Source: Engraulis encrasicolus (Eukaryota; Chordata; Actinopteri; Clupeiformes; Engraulidae). From it: a stretch of 64,000 bases of DNA. The DNA lies in contig NC_085878.1 in the NCBI RefSeq assembly GCF_034702125.1, positions 15,021,740 to 15,085,739 on the forward strand. The letters are read 5' to 3'. Position numbers and translations under genes: made by a program. Positions 22,538 to 39,903 of this stretch are shown here, in pieces (the first letter of the stretch is position 1; each line of letters opens with the position of its first letter). The notes below the pieces were generated by a model. The model saw nothing but the letters and a program-made list of their open reading frames with translations, was not told the origin of the DNA and searched no databases.

Positions 22538-25090
22538 AGTATTATCCACAATTTATCTGTCCCGAATTTATCCGCATTTCCCACTGTATAAGCTTAGCAC
22601 TAGGCTTAGATTGAGAGCATGTTGATTATAATATCGTCCCAAATGATTGCATTCGGTTCTTGTGATTTTTCACAATCAGTGATAACATTCAATCAAAACG
22701 CCCAGTCATACTCAACTGCATTCATATTGCTTCTTTTGAGCTGCTCTGTGATTGGATAAGCGATGGCTTAAGCTTAATCATTTTTGGCTAAGTTGGAGGC
22801 TTAATACAGGTTTCTCACAGCTCACTTCAAGACATGACTATTCAAGACAGTTTCACGTCATTGAAGTTTGTGAATATAATCTTACCCCACAGACACAACC
22901 TCTCTCTCTCTCTACACAGTTTCATGTAATGGTAAAGGCAGACAGACCAGAGTTTGCGTTTCACCCCTAGAGAAACGCAAGTGGTGGCACTCGCAGTGGT
23001 TCTCCATGTTCTTTTGCCTGTCTGTGCTGCTGGATCCTCCATGGTCATTGTTCACCTAAATCCCTATTCATAACCTACGCTTCGTCAGTTTTGCATATTT
23101 TTTGCTCATATGTTCTAACCATCATGGCCTTTATACCTCTGTTCATTGTTGACGTGTGGTGTGTTTTTTTCCAATTCTTTTCAAACTGTCTCGATCTGTG
23201 ACGTACGTAAATGAATCTCAAAATCTACAAAATCAATGGGTGGAACGTGTGAAACACTCCACACGTGTCCTTTCCCATCTCACACGTAGGGTATGAATTG
23301 GGCCTTCTTCGGTGAACTTGTCCCATGCTCCACGACTGACATTGCACTGTCAGGATGCTGCCGGCCAAATCCAAAAAGCTATTTATAGTAGTCCACTCGT
23401 ATATTATGGATGGTTAACGTCATAAATAATTCACCACAGGATGGGGTGTGGTGGGTATTTCTGGACCTTCTCACGCCTTTGATGATGGGGAGTGGGTTTG
23501 GGCTCAGGTTCGTACGAGGCCCACATCTTCAGACCCCCCTCTCCTTGGGCCCCCTTGACTCCTATCCATTCCATACTCCATACGTAGTCTCCAGGCCAGC
23601 TTCGGTTGCAGTCTTTTGTTGGTAGCCAACCAAGAATAATGGGATGTGTTTTAGAATTCAGTATTAGGTTTCCGTTGTTTGTACCTACTGGTACATTTCT
23701 GGGCAATATGAAGCTTATGTGTTAATGATGATCTATGATATGGTCTACTACACATGGGTCCTCTGAAGAATATGGGTATACAGGTATACACACCCTATGT
23801 ATAGGACATGAGATGCTGCTAGGGAGCTGGCCATAACTGCCTCCGTCTCTACCTCTCATCACCTCTGCACCTCGTGCTAGTTCCTGAGGAAGTGGGGTTG
23901 TGAGGAAGTTGGGGCAGTTTGAGTTTAAGCTTAGCTTTTGTCTCTGGGTTTCCCTCCGACTCGTCAGTCTGACTCATGTGCATATGAGGCCACGCGGTAA
24001 CACTTTGAGTGGCCGTGCTAATGGCACACATGCAAACAGCCATCCTCTCATCCCCCTCCGCCCCCTCCCTCCTAAGCTTGTTTCCAGGTAGCACGCACCT
24101 CTCTCTCTCTGTAGCTCTGAGTCACCCCTCACACACTAATTACATAAACTGCATTAGCACATAAATGTGCTAGCGGCTAACCTGAAGATGGCACAGGGTC
24201 ATTTGAGTAGGACATTTTCACACAGCCTATGTGATGCATGTTGTAAGTCTAGACTGGAACTGTGGGACACGCGCATAAATTACGAAGACGTTACGTTAAG
24301 GGGCCTTGTACACATACACTTAGCTGTTAGAGGTCGCTAATATTGGCATGACCGGTTTTTGATGTATTTATTTGTGTCGTGTGGGGCTAATGTGAATGGT
24401 TTTCTGGTGCTGCGTGAGTATTTACTGACACCCATTTCATCATTACTGCCATTTTCTCCCCACCTCCCTCAAGAGAAATCAATAATTTATTTTGTCATTA
24501 TTCATACGCTCGAGGAAAATGCTCAGTAGCTTTCATGGTCAGAAAAGTGCGCCTTCATTGCAGATAGAGCACTGCTTTTAATTTTCCAATTTTCATGTTG
24601 ACTGCTGCAGTACAGCCTAGTGCATGTGTTCAATGGGTACATGTAGCAAGATACAAAAGGTGTGTGTACTGTGTGTGTGTGTGTGTTCTGAGCACACGTA
24701 CCTGATTACATATGCATGGATTTCAGATGAAATTACCTGGTTCTCTCTCCAGGCAAAAAAAGAGAAAAGGGTGGAAAAATGCCAGGCAGGCTCAGTTTCA
24801 TTCTCTACTGTGCTCGTCTGCTTCTCTAAAGCCCTGCAGAGGTTTTTCTACCCCGCATCGCCTCTCTCTCTCTCGCTCTCTCGCTTTTGCTTTCGCTCCC
24901 TCTCTCTCGCTCCCTCCCTCTGTTCAATTTCCATTCCATTTGGATGTTTCCCTCTCTTGTGCTACATTCGCACTGTGACACACTTCTCTGAGGGCCTAGC
25001 GTGGCAGCAGCCCCTGCAGTCCTATCATTAGGCTTTTCCACAGCTTTGCAAATGGCTTGTTTGCGAGACCACCCGGTCGCTACTCCCCTT

Positions 25091-25131
<41 letters not shown>

Positions 25132-27010
25132 CCCTCTCTCGTGCAGCCATTATTGTGAAACAGATTGGCCGTTGACAGTATCGAAATAAGATGAGACTAT
25201 TTTCGCTACCTTTCTTTGTATTTTAAGATGCCATAGCCGTGATGGCACCTCTCTAGATGTCCATTTCTTTCTCTTGTCTTTGCAAGGGCTGATGTTGCAT
25301 CACACCAGGCAGGCTGTGTTTTTCGATAAGACTTTTAAAGTGGACACCCTAGGTTATTGACGAGGAAATGTGTCATTTATGTTCCGACCAGAATCTTATC
25401 CAGTTGCATTTTACACTTGCATGCTACATTTTGTTTTCTATTTGCCTGCACTTTTCTATGTAGAACCAAGACAATGGAAGCATGCTCCATACCTTGACAA
25501 CAATGTTGGAACAGAGAGAGAAAAAGCAGGAAACGACCTTTCAATCTTTCACCTTTAAACAGAACAAGCTAGTCTAATGGTAGGCTAATTCCCTATAAAG
25601 GCTTCTGCATGAATTCAGATAATTAATTGATCATTAATAAACAGGACGTACCCCTTTTATGTTCTTAATATTATGCACTAAGTTAAAAACATATGCTTAT
25701 TGAAAAATAAAACGGTTATGGTTATGATTACCCAAGGTGTGGCCATAGACCTTGTTGAATGACCTGTATTTGGCCCACTACATTGCCTTGTGTCTTATCA
25801 GCGATCAGCACTACTGGCGTTTATGCTTAGTGTCCTGAATGACAACTGCAGTGAGTTTGCAGAAATTGTAGCCCAGTTTAGCGTACAGGATGTGCCTCGT
25901 GTGGTTATGAAGTAGTAAGTATTTTTTTGTAAGAGAGCCGTAGGAATGCTAAGTAGACGATTTGCTGACGATTTGTATGTCTGCAGGGTACTCTTGTATG
26001 AATAGTTGATGAATGTGCTATCCGGCCTTCGCTTGTTGTAGTCTTTGCTTCCTGTTCAGGTAGGCTACATATTCCACCGCTCAATGTTGCGTGGTTGAGG
26101 CCTAGACAAGTACCTTAAGTCAGTTTCTCACTCAAGCACCTGACAGTAACACTCACCCGGCCATCATCAGCTGGTCAAGAAGTTGATTTTGTACTTTGGT
26201 CATGCTCGACTGCTCCGGCTATTAGCACAGCTCTACTGGGATAGCTAAGCCTCTGTGACCTTTGACGGTGGTAGCAGTACTGTAGCCTTGCCACCTTGTA
26301 TTGAGCATAGGAAACTGGCTCAGTGGCATCCACATATTTGCTTTATTTATTTTTTTCTAGTTGAGCACACTTTGAAGTTTCTGAGTTGTTTTTTTTTGCC
26401 TTTAGATTGGGTTGTTGGTGGTGGTGACCTGAACTTGCTTACATGCATTTTGATTAGCTTTTTAGAATAAAATGCCACTTCTTTACACCGGCCTGAGGAG
26501 AATCTTTGAATGATTTTATTCACGGATTGTTCCGGTTCCCGAGGGCTTACACAGGTCTCATCCTCTTGTACAAATCAGAAAACGTAAGGGGATGATGATG
26601 ATTCCCATTTCAGTGAAGTGACAAGACTGGTAATCCCATAAGAAAAAAATAGCCCATAACACTGCCTTTCTTGTTTTTCTTCTTTTTTTCCCCCCACTGT
26701 CGCCACAGTCGCGTTGAGCAGAAAAATAAATTGCTTGTTTCGGAGCGGAGTATAATTAATCCATATGCATGGGAACAACAGTATCATGGGCGGCCCCAGA
26801 GAGAAAGAGACAGGGAGAGAGTGTACGTGTGTGTGTACGTGCATGTGTGTGTGAGCGTGTGTGTGTGAGAGCGTGTTAAAGCATGGGGAGGCAGGGGGGC
26901 CTTATTAAGGGTTTTGTCAGTGCTGTAATGACAGTGCTGTCAGAGCTGGCTGCCATCCATCTGCAGGGATGTATGTCCGGACTCGGCGAGCAGGAAGCCC
27001 AGTCCATCTG
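22538..27010 (+). other. Presumed ankrd11 intron 1, middle part
   Basis: No supported exon or gene on either strand. Holds CT-rich patches at about 24865-24920 and 25088-25135 and otherwise mixed unique sequence. Confidence 0.55.
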
Positions 27011-27011
27011 T

Positions 27012-27125
<114 letters not shown>

Positions 27126-27593
27126 GAGATAGACAAGCAGCCAGGGAGGTAGGGGAAAAAGGGGGAGAGAGAGACAGCGAGGAGGAAATGGAGGGCAGAG
27201 GAAACGCAGGAAACACTGTGCTTCTCTTAGCGGCTGGCCGCAGCCTGAGGGGATGGGAGATGGCTGGGCCTGGACTGGCAGTGTGGCGAGAGACGAGAGA
27301 GAGTCCTATTTTAAGGGACCGTGATGGAAGGGGGGCTCGGGTTTAAAAGAAACTGTCTGTCTTTTGGCCGTGGTGCGCATCAGTAGTTTTTTTGTCGGGG
27401 TATATTTTTGGGGCCCCCTTTCTGCTCTGACACGAGAGAGTTTGGTGCCGAGCCCAAAATGATGGCGTGGCTTGTGTAGTCAGCTGCTGGTAGAAGAAAA
27501 ACAAAAAAAGCTTCCCTCTTTCTTGTTTTTATTTTTTCCTTTTTTGATGTCGGCTGCTCAGAGCAGAGGCCTTCTTCTGTGCACGTACACACA

Positions 27594-27702
<109 letters not shown>

Positions 27703-28198
27703 CCCCACTCTCTCGACCACTCCTTTTCCAAGCCTCATCTCCTCCGCTTTACCCCTTCCCCTTACCCCCTGTCCACCTCCTCTGTGTTATTGACTGGACT
27801 GTAATTCTGCTCTGGCCCCTTAACTCATGCAGATGTGCTTCTCCTGAGCCCGACAGCTTTCCGATGGGCAGCAAATGAGAAACGCTGGTGGTGGTGGTGG
27901 TGGCAGGAGAGGGCTAAGGGTGGCTGCGTGATGCGGTGTGGACATGAGACTGGGGAGCAAGGGGTGGTTCTGGTGGTGGTAGTGGTGGTGGGCGTGCTAG
28001 GTGGGCTGACACTCTGGGGGGCTAGGTGGCTCTCGCTTCCAAGACACTAGCGGGGATTGAGGCTGACACCTAAGGCCCGGGGTGAGGACAGGGGATCTTC
28101 CTCTTTAATGATTAAAAGAAGACCAGCTTTTTATAGGCTACACTTTCACTTACACACACACACACACCTGGAGGCTGACAGCACCAACCTTTAGTCTG

Positions 28199-28318
28199 TA
28201 GGTTTGTGTGTGACCAGCTTAGTTGAAAGTCCCTTGCGTTTCCCTTTGCAGTTATGTGTAGGCTTGTATGTGACGGGCTTGGTTGAAAATCCTTTTCGTT
28301 TCCCTTCGCAGGCATGCA
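28199..28318. repeat. Two-copy 60-base tandem duplication
   Basis: Copies 28199-28258 and 28259-28318 are clearly related (TAGGTTTGTGTGTGACCAG against TAGGCTTGTATGTGACGGG). Both end in a splice-acceptor-like pyrimidine tract plus CAG (CCTTTGCAG and CCTTCGCAG). Confidence 0.8.
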
Positions 28319-28638
28319 TGGTGAAGCAGAAGTACCATCTCTAGTTTGTCGTCTTTATTATTCTTCCCTCTCTTTACAGCATGCCTATCTTCCAACCTCC
28401 ACCTAGGGTTAGGGTCTGTTTTTTCTATTCCAGTTTCAGAGAGATGGTACTGGCCGTCAAATTGCAGAAGGTTCAGGTGGTTTGTGTCTTGGCAGCGTCT
28501 CCGGATGGCAAATGGCTTGGTTGTCGTGCACGCGGCTTTGTAATGTGTTTGCTTGCTAGAGCACTCTCGATGATCAGCCGCCCCCCCTCTGGCACTCGTG
28601 CCATCATTGCCGTGGAAAACTTATGCCTGCATGCGTGC

Positions 28639-28652
28639 GTTACCATGGCAAC
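28639..28652 (+). promoter_or_regulatory. RFX X-box motif
   Basis: GTTACCATGGCAAC fits the palindromic X-box consensus GTNRCC-N2-RGYAAC at every position. Occupancy is inferred. Confidence 0.55.
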
Positions 28653-30442
28653 GGAAGAGTGGTAAACACAATGCTTGACGATCAGACAGGTGTTTTTTAT
28701 TTTTTATTTTATTTTATCGAGTAGCTGAATGAATGGCCCTCCTGTTTGGAGACAAATGTGTCCAATTCAGATGCAGTAGGCTTAGGCAGTCACGGTAGTT
28801 TTTAGCTCGTAAACCTTATTTGTCTAGATCCCATTTCATCCCCTTTTCCCCATTTTGAATGTTATTAGGTCCCTTGGTATTTTAAGCTTAAACTCCTCCA
28901 TGTTATTAATTGCTGTAGCTTGTTATCGTATCTTATTTATTAGCAACGGTGAGGTTGTTTTTCTCCCGCATAGCACTCTTGTTGTCATACTGTAGCTTGC
29001 TTGTGCTCGCTGCCTGCTCCCTGTCTTGTGCCTCTCATCAATACTCAATACTCTATTATTTTCCTCCCTCCCTTCCTCTCCCTTCACCCTCCTGCTCCTC
29101 TTTCTTCTTTTCTCTCTCCTCTCTGGTCTGCATTCGATGGCCGTGGCGATGCACCACTCCAGGCCTCTGCAGTCCTGCTCATCCCAGAATCTTAAGTGTG
29201 CGAGAGACAGAGAAAAGGGAGAGGGGGTTGGTTGGCAGCGGTTGGACGGTTGGGGGATGGGTGCAGGGGCCGGTTCACCCCTACGTGTATGTGTGACTCA
29301 GGTGTTTTATATTTTCCTTCTTCTTCTTTTTCCCTCCCTGGTGATAATCCTGCCCGCTTTCCCAGCTAGCGTTGTCGGCTAACATTCTCCCCTTACAAAG
29401 GAGCCCGATAGTCAGGCTGAAATGTACGCCTGTGTGCCCACGCAAAGTCCTTGGTGCTGCACAAATGTCTGCCGCTGTGCCTGCCTGAGGTCATCCAATT
29501 GTGCGATTATATTTCATGGCCAGTGTGAATGTATTATGGTCCAAATGCAAGCTCGCGAATCATGTCAATAGCAATTCGAGGAAGCCTAGCCACACTGCTT
29601 GAAGTGAGCTCGTTTCTTTTCTCCCTCAAGGACTGCAGTATTACAGCGTGTTCTGTATAACGACCGACCGTGCCCCGCATTAATGTTTGCGCACCCTTAT
29701 TAGGTAATGTCTTCAGGTGCATCGAACATTCTATGTACACCATTCTAAGACGCACTCAATATCTGTATTTCATGGACTAGTCTGAAAATGAACAGACACA
29801 ATTCCTGTGTGCACCTCAAACAACGGAATACATTTTCTCTTGTTGTCAGGGTCTGTTTTGCGAAATGGGACTGCACAGAAGCTTGGCAAACTAATATAAT
29901 GTCTGTATTGTGCAAGATAGAAAATAGTACTGAACTAGAATGTTGTACTAGGTTTATCAGCAAGCATGACATGATGAGATGATACCTCTTGTATTTTACA
30001 CGTGTTGGCTATGCACAGCACTGCAATGCACCAGTGCACACAGTCGTTTTAAATGTTGAGATTTGCTGGTGCATGATTTTTGGCTTTGGTTATTGCATTT
30101 GCATTGATGCACCGCTCTCTCCGTGGTGTTTGTTTTTATATATGATGGTGTCACTGTGATGTCTGACAGCAAGACAAAATTGACTTGGATGCTGCGAAAT
30201 GATATAGTGGGATATTATTTGCATACTATATTCTTTTGAAGTGGTTTTGTTTGTGCTGTAGCCTCATGGAAGAGACCCAGTGGTAGCTGCTGCGGCTTAT
30301 CTGGCCGGTTCCTCTGCAAGAAAAGCAGTTGTTAACGAGACACTCGTCTCAGATTAAGGCCAATGTTTGAATTTCTTGGAATGTTGCTTTTCTCCCCTCC
30401 TCCCCTCCCCTCCTCCTTTGCAGAGCCGCCCAGAGAGAGCTG

Positions 30443-30456
30443 GTTACCTTGGCAAC
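30443..30456 (+). promoter_or_regulatory. RFX X-box motif
   Basis: GTTACCTTGGCAAC is a second full match to the X-box consensus, 1.8 kb from the first. Confidence 0.55.
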
Positions 30457-30855
30457 AGTAGTGTTGGTGTTTGGAGAGCAGGAGCTCGGCAGAACGGCCA
30501 TGCTGTTGAGCAAACAGCACTGCTGCTGCTAACTGTGTCAGGGCTGGTGCAGATTCTCAATGCAAAGCCAGAGCCCCTAGCTCTTCATATCTCTCTCCCT
30601 TCTCTGAGCTTCTTTTACGCACCATCTGTAACCGTCCCTCCCCATCCCCCTAGCTCTTTTTTTTAAAGAGAACTTTTTTTCTACCCTTCCATTCAGGCTT
30701 ATCTGCGACTTTGTTTTTCCCCTCTTTCCTATTTTCCTGTCAACAGTGTTTACTCCATTCCCCCCGCCCTCCTCCTCCTCCCTTCGCCCCTCCCTTGCCT
30801 ACTTTTGTGTGGCTCAGCCCCTCTGCTTCATGGCTTTTGCTCTCCCCTCCCCCAC

Positions 30856-30859
<4 letters not shown>

Positions 30860-30931
<72 letters not shown>
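30860..30931. repeat. (CT)n microsatellite
   Basis: About 35 units with one CTAT interruption. Confidence 0.97.
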
Positions 30932-30932
<1 letters not shown>

Positions 30933-31325
30933 GTGCCATTCTTTTGCACTCTGTGCTGTGTGCTCTGCAGTGTCCAGATGGACAGCTCTTGTCCTGCAGT
31001 GGCCCTGTGCTGATGCTGTGTCTGCCTCGGTCCCCTCCCCCTTCTCTCTCTGAGGGCCTGGCAGGGGGTTGGGGGGGCATGTGGTGGCGTGCTGCAGACG
31101 CCTGATCTGGCCCTGCCACCCGGGCTAATGCTTGTACCATCTGCACCCATCTATATCCCAGGCTTGGGATTGAATCTGCCGCTCAGACGGACCAGGTTGC
31201 TGGGTTTTCGGCCCCATCGTGGGTCTTATGCAAGCTATAGAGCCGTTTTTGTTTTTGTGCTGCATGGATTGCTGTTGCTATTTTCTAGCTACAAGAACAT
31301 TAAATAAATACTTGTCCACCGTTTG

Positions 31326-31452
<127 letters not shown>

Positions 31453-31727
31453 ACATTGCATTGCAGAGATGGTTCTTTGGACAGTGGCAGTATAGCTGAG
31501 ATATTGTAGCCACTCGGTGTATGGAGTGCCCCCTGGCTCTGTACTAGGGCCATTTTTAATATGCTTGAGTGCGATGTGCTCAGGCTTGGCATGCATGCTG
31601 CAGAAGGCAGTCTGATCAATAATGTAGATGTTTTTGAAGAGGAGCAGCGAGCAAACCAGCAGCAGATAGCTCTCCTGTATCGTCTGCTCTCGCCTGTCTC
31701 TCTCTCCCCTGTCTCTCTCTCCCCCAC

Positions 31728-31765
31728 ACATCACACACACGCACACACACACGCACACACACACG

Positions 31766-31797
<32 letters not shown>

Positions 31798-31830
31798 CAC
31801 ACGCACACACACACGCACACACACACACAC
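31728..31830. repeat. (CA)n with regular ACGC interruptions
   Basis: CACACACACG-type units recur about every 10-12 bases, then pure CA. An alternating purine-pyrimidine tract. Confidence 0.95.
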
Positions 31831-32112
31831 GGTTCCCTGCCCAGTGTCAGGTTGCTCTCTGGTGTGCTGAGCAGATTGGATGGCTGAATAGAATTTGCTT
31901 CAGTAAGATATTACAATAAGCCTGAGCTGAGCGTCACTGCTATTGCTATTGCTAGCAGCGCTGCTGCTGCTGCTGTCGCTTCTGCTATCCATGCAGGCTC
32001 TGCTGGTCCTGATACTTGATGCTTGAAATGCAGCAGGCTGGACTCTGGTTTCTGTCACACGAAGCCACTGCCTCATAGCCACTTGTTTTTCTCTCGCTTG
32101 TTCTCGCTCGTT

Positions 32113-32114
<2 letters not shown>

Positions 32115-32159
<45 letters not shown>

Positions 32160-32180
32160 TGTGCGTGTGTGTGTGTGCGC
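32115..32180. repeat. (GT)n microsatellite
   Basis: About 19 GT units, then GAGAGAGT and GTGCGTGT steps. One of few arrays in the opposite orientation. Confidence 0.95.
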
Positions 32181-32562
32181 GTATGTTTGTGTGTTTGCAT
32201 ACACCTCTGCTGAGCGTTTGTTTTTTGCCGCAAAGGTGTTGACATAATTTGAAAGCTTGACCAAGCCCTAACCAAAAACATGACACAATTTCCTACGCTA
32301 GTAAGTTGGACATTTGCTGCTTTAATGTTCTGTTTTTGCGGCTGTGGTTGTTGACTGTGTGTGCTTACAGGTAGAGAGAGCCATTCTACTGTTATTGTCG
32401 TGCTCGTGTGAGCTGGAGACCGACAGGGTTGGAAAAGAGAGAGCTGGTGCATATATGCATGATGAAAAGGAGGCTAAGTGTGCGAGAGACAAATGAGGAG
32501 AGGGGTGTGGGCAAGAGAAAGGGGGGCAGTCATGGGGTGCAGCAGGCAGGGAGTGGTGGGCT

Positions 32563-32945
32563 GCAGTGTGGAGTGGGGTGCTACGCGGTGGAGTGGGGTG
32601 TGTGTTGGGGTGCGGTGTGGTGTGATGGTGGAGTGGGGTGCTACGCAGTGTGGTGGGGTGGAGTGCAGTATGGGGAGGTGGGGTACTGTGTGGTGCGGTG
32701 GGGTGCAGTATCGGGTGATGGAGTGGGGTGTTGTGCGGTGCGGTGCGGTGGCGGCTCCATCGGTGGGGTGGAGTATAGGGTGGTGGAGTGGGGTGTGTGT
32801 TGGGGTGCGGTGTGGTGTGATGGTGGAGTGGGGTGCTACGCGGTGGGGTGGAGTGGAGTATGGGAAGGTGGGGTACTGTGTGGTGCGGTGGGGTGCAGTA
32901 TGGGGTGATGGAGTGGGGTGTTGTGCGGTGCGATGGCGGCTCCAT
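32563..32945. repeat. G-rich minisatellite with higher-order duplication
   Basis: Built from GGGGTG/GAGTG/CGGTG pentamers and hexamers. Two related copies of a roughly 185-195 base unit lie in tandem: TGTGTTGGGG recurs at 32601 and 32796, and GCGGCTCCAT at 32751 and 32936. Five long open frames cross it on both strands, because the repeat lacks stop codons; none has coding support. Confidence 0.85.
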
Positions 32946-34041
32946 CTCCTACTCCAGCGGCCTGATTTCCCAGATAACTGGAGCTGGCTGCTGTATGGTG
33001 GAAATTGTGGCGCTTCCTGCAATCTACTGCCCTGGGGAGCCATGGAAAGAGAGGGAGGGAGAGCCGGATAGAAAGAAAGGGAGAGGGATTGGTGGAGTGG
33101 ACGAGCAAAAAAAAAAGAGGGGAGAGAAATGGAGTGGGCAAGGGAGAGCGAGCGGGAGGCGGTATAAAGGATGGCTGTGCCCTCAGGCGAGCATTAGAGC
33201 GCTGGTCTCCTCCCCACAGCGCTGGTCTCTTAATCCCACAATGCCTGCCCGTCGATGCCCCACATAGTGGCCGATGCCCCCGAACCTGCACAAAAGCTAT
33301 GGGTGCTACTGCAGCCGCAGACACAAGTACACACACACACGCACACACACACCACACATTAGTCTATACAGGCCTGCTTGCCCTGAAACAACATCCACCA
33401 GCCGGCCCCTCTGTTCCCTTTATGTCTCCATTCGGCCACATTAGCACCAGACCAAATAGACCATGGATGCATAGGCCATAACTGCATACAGTCGCTGTGT
33501 GCTCCCCTTCGTGTTTTCGCAGTCAGGGTTTTGCTGACAAACATGAGGGACACATGACTTTGGTGAGAACCTGTTGGCCAAGTTTGTTTTTTTCTCAATA
33601 TAATTTTGGCAGTAGTGCATTTCAAATTCTATTCTTCTATATGGCCAAAATAACTGAAATGTACAGTGATGAGGAACCATTGGCAGAAAGCCATTATGTT
33701 TTATTTAAAATATCAATGCAGTGGGACACTGTGCACACCTGACACTACAACCCTTCGTAGACCTATCATTGATGGTAGGGACTGTGTGAATTGGAGAATC
33801 TAATGAATGCTTGAGTCTTGACTTTTCACAAACGATTAAAAATGTGAATAAAGTCTCTTCATTGGCAGTTTGTGGCTCCATGCCAGTTTGAGCACGACAG
33901 ACTGTGTGTGTGCTTGTACATATGTGGACGTACCTGTGTGGATGTGGGAAGTCCGGCCACTGGTGAGCTCACATATGGCACTTTTTAACTCTGGTGCCAG
34001 CATGACTTTACCCTACTCTCCTTTACCCAAATTCACCTGCT
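32946..34041 (+). other. Presumed ankrd11 intron 1, no gene seen
   Basis: Mixed sequence with a short (CA)n at 33327-33355. No supported exon. Confidence 0.5.
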
Positions 34042-34044
34042 TTA

Positions 34045-34300
34045 AAGTGATACTGCACCATTTCTCATAAGCTCATTTTACACCTCCCACCATGCAGTGA
34101 AATTATAGTGTTTTACCTTTTACCAGGCCTTCCTGCAGTTCTCCTAGTCTGTTGATATTGTTATTGAATCTTGTGGGATCATAGGGCTAATCTGCGTTGC
34201 CAAACTCGTAGAACAGATGGAAGTACTGGAGAAAGGTAAAACTTGTTATTTAACTTGAGGGTGAAATAACTTTATTTCCAGAAATGGTGCGGTATCGCTT
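34045..34300. mobile_element. PIF/Harbinger-like MITE
   Basis: Ends AAGTGATACTGCACCATTTC and its complement GAAATGGTGCGGTATCGCTT are terminal inverted repeats of about 20 bases with few mismatches. TTA flanks both sides (34042-34044 and 34301-34303), the TWA duplication of PIF/Harbinger elements. It is 256 bases with no coding. Confidence 0.8.
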
Positions 34301-34303
34301 TTA

Positions 34304-38649
<4,346 letters not shown>

Positions 38650-38658
38650 GTCTTGCAG

Positions 38659-38740
38659 GATTCCTTGGACTTCACCTCTGCAGTCGAGTGATTTTATCTG
38701 GATTTTAACCTTTCCCCCCCTGAAGACGACCATGGAATCG
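38659..38740 (+). other. ankrd11: Candidate ankrd11 exon 2 (5' UTR, ending in an ATG)
   Basis: 82 bases between acceptor ttttgtcttgcag (AG at 38657-38658) and donor ATCG/gtaaat at 38740/38741. The interior reads GATTCCTTGGACTTCACC to GAAGACGACCATGGAATCG. The ATG at 38732-38734 has A at -3 and G at +4 and reads Met-Glu-Ser into the donor. Known mammalian ANKRD11 starts MPKGG in a later exon, so this would be an upstream start or an alternative N-terminus. Gene identity follows from synteny. Confidence 0.55.
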
Positions 38741-39460
38741 GTAAATATTCAAAATCTCCTGTTTCAGGGCCGTAGCGTCTGCACCAAGGTTAGCTGCAGT
38801 AGCGGCACTGCAAGTACTTCCAAGGTTCTATGTTATCGTTTGTGTGTGGGCCTCAGATTCTTGTTGTGTCTAGTTTTGCATGTTGACGTGTCATACCATC
38901 TGTTGACTGCCGATTTGTTGTTCTTGAAACAGTAGTTCTGAGTTGTTAGTTTCTGGTCCTCGTTTATTTCATCAGCCGTAGGTTGTGACTGTAGGTTGTC
39001 TGTGGTGTTTGGGTAGGTGCATTGAATTTCCCACCGATCTACAGCACTTACTAAATGGGGTGTGCGTACGTGTGTGTGGGTGGCAGGAATGCTGTCTCTC
39101 TTGTCAGAGCTGCAGTGCCAAGGCAAACCTGTCTGCCTGTTCTACCGGGTCGACTTTTGTGTAGTCTATTTTGTCCCTCAAAACCTCCCTCCCTTTCTCT
39201 GCTGTCTGTTTTTCTTTTAATCTTTGTTTGTCTGCAGCGTTGCTGCCCCACCCCCTCCCCCCTCTCCCCACCCAGTGTTGCAGTCATAACATGGATTTCC
39301 TGTTTGTGATGTCTGTCACAACTGTCTTTTTTTTCTCCGCATTTGCCATCAAAAGGTGCAGTCTTGATTGTGTGTTCATGCCCTTCATTTGGGTGTTTTG
39401 GGTGAGCGAGGAAGAAGTAATGCAGAGTCGTAATCGAGAAACATAGCGATGGACGGGAGA

Positions 39461-39540
39461 GGGAGATGAGGGGAGAGAGAGGGAGATGAGGGGAGAGAGA
39501 GGGTGATGAGGGGAGAGAGAGGGCGATGAGGGGAGAGAGG
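39461..39540. repeat. Four-copy 20-base minisatellite
   Basis: Four consecutive copies of GGGAGATGAGGGGAGAGAGA, the third and fourth differing at one or two bases (GGGTGATGAG, GGGCGATGAG). Confidence 0.9.
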
Positions 39541-39718
39541 GAGAGAGAGGACTTTAAAGTGGCTGACGGTGGCTGTGTGCTAGTACTAACAGGCCGCTCC
39601 AAAGCCTGTTCTCTGGGCTCTGGTATGCATGCATTAAAGAGCGGGGCTTAGGCCAGTGCATGCCCGGGCCCTGCCTTCCTGTCCTTTTGTTCCAGGCTTG
39701 TGTCTGTGTTGCTCTCAA

Positions 39719-39720
39719 CG

Positions 39721-39753
<33 letters not shown>

Positions 39754-39803
39754 GTGTGTGTGCGTGCGTGCGTGCGTGCGTGTGCGCGTGCGTGCGTGCG
39801 TGT
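39719..39803. repeat. (TGCG)n tetranucleotide array
   Basis: About 20 TGCG units with GTGTGTG and GCGC breaks. Strictly alternating purine and pyrimidine. Confidence 0.95.
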
Positions 39804-39903
39804 ACCTGCTAGAAGAGTGTGGGCTTGCATGTATTTGTGCGGCTCAGAAAAATGTATTGGGGGTGAGAGAAGTGGGTCACTGCTCACACCGAGACGGAGA
39901 GGA

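Noticed and set aside
31479..31510. CAGTGGCAGTAT, as in the 5' end of U4 snRNA
   Set aside because: Only this short word matches; the downstream U4 stem sequences and Sm site are absent.
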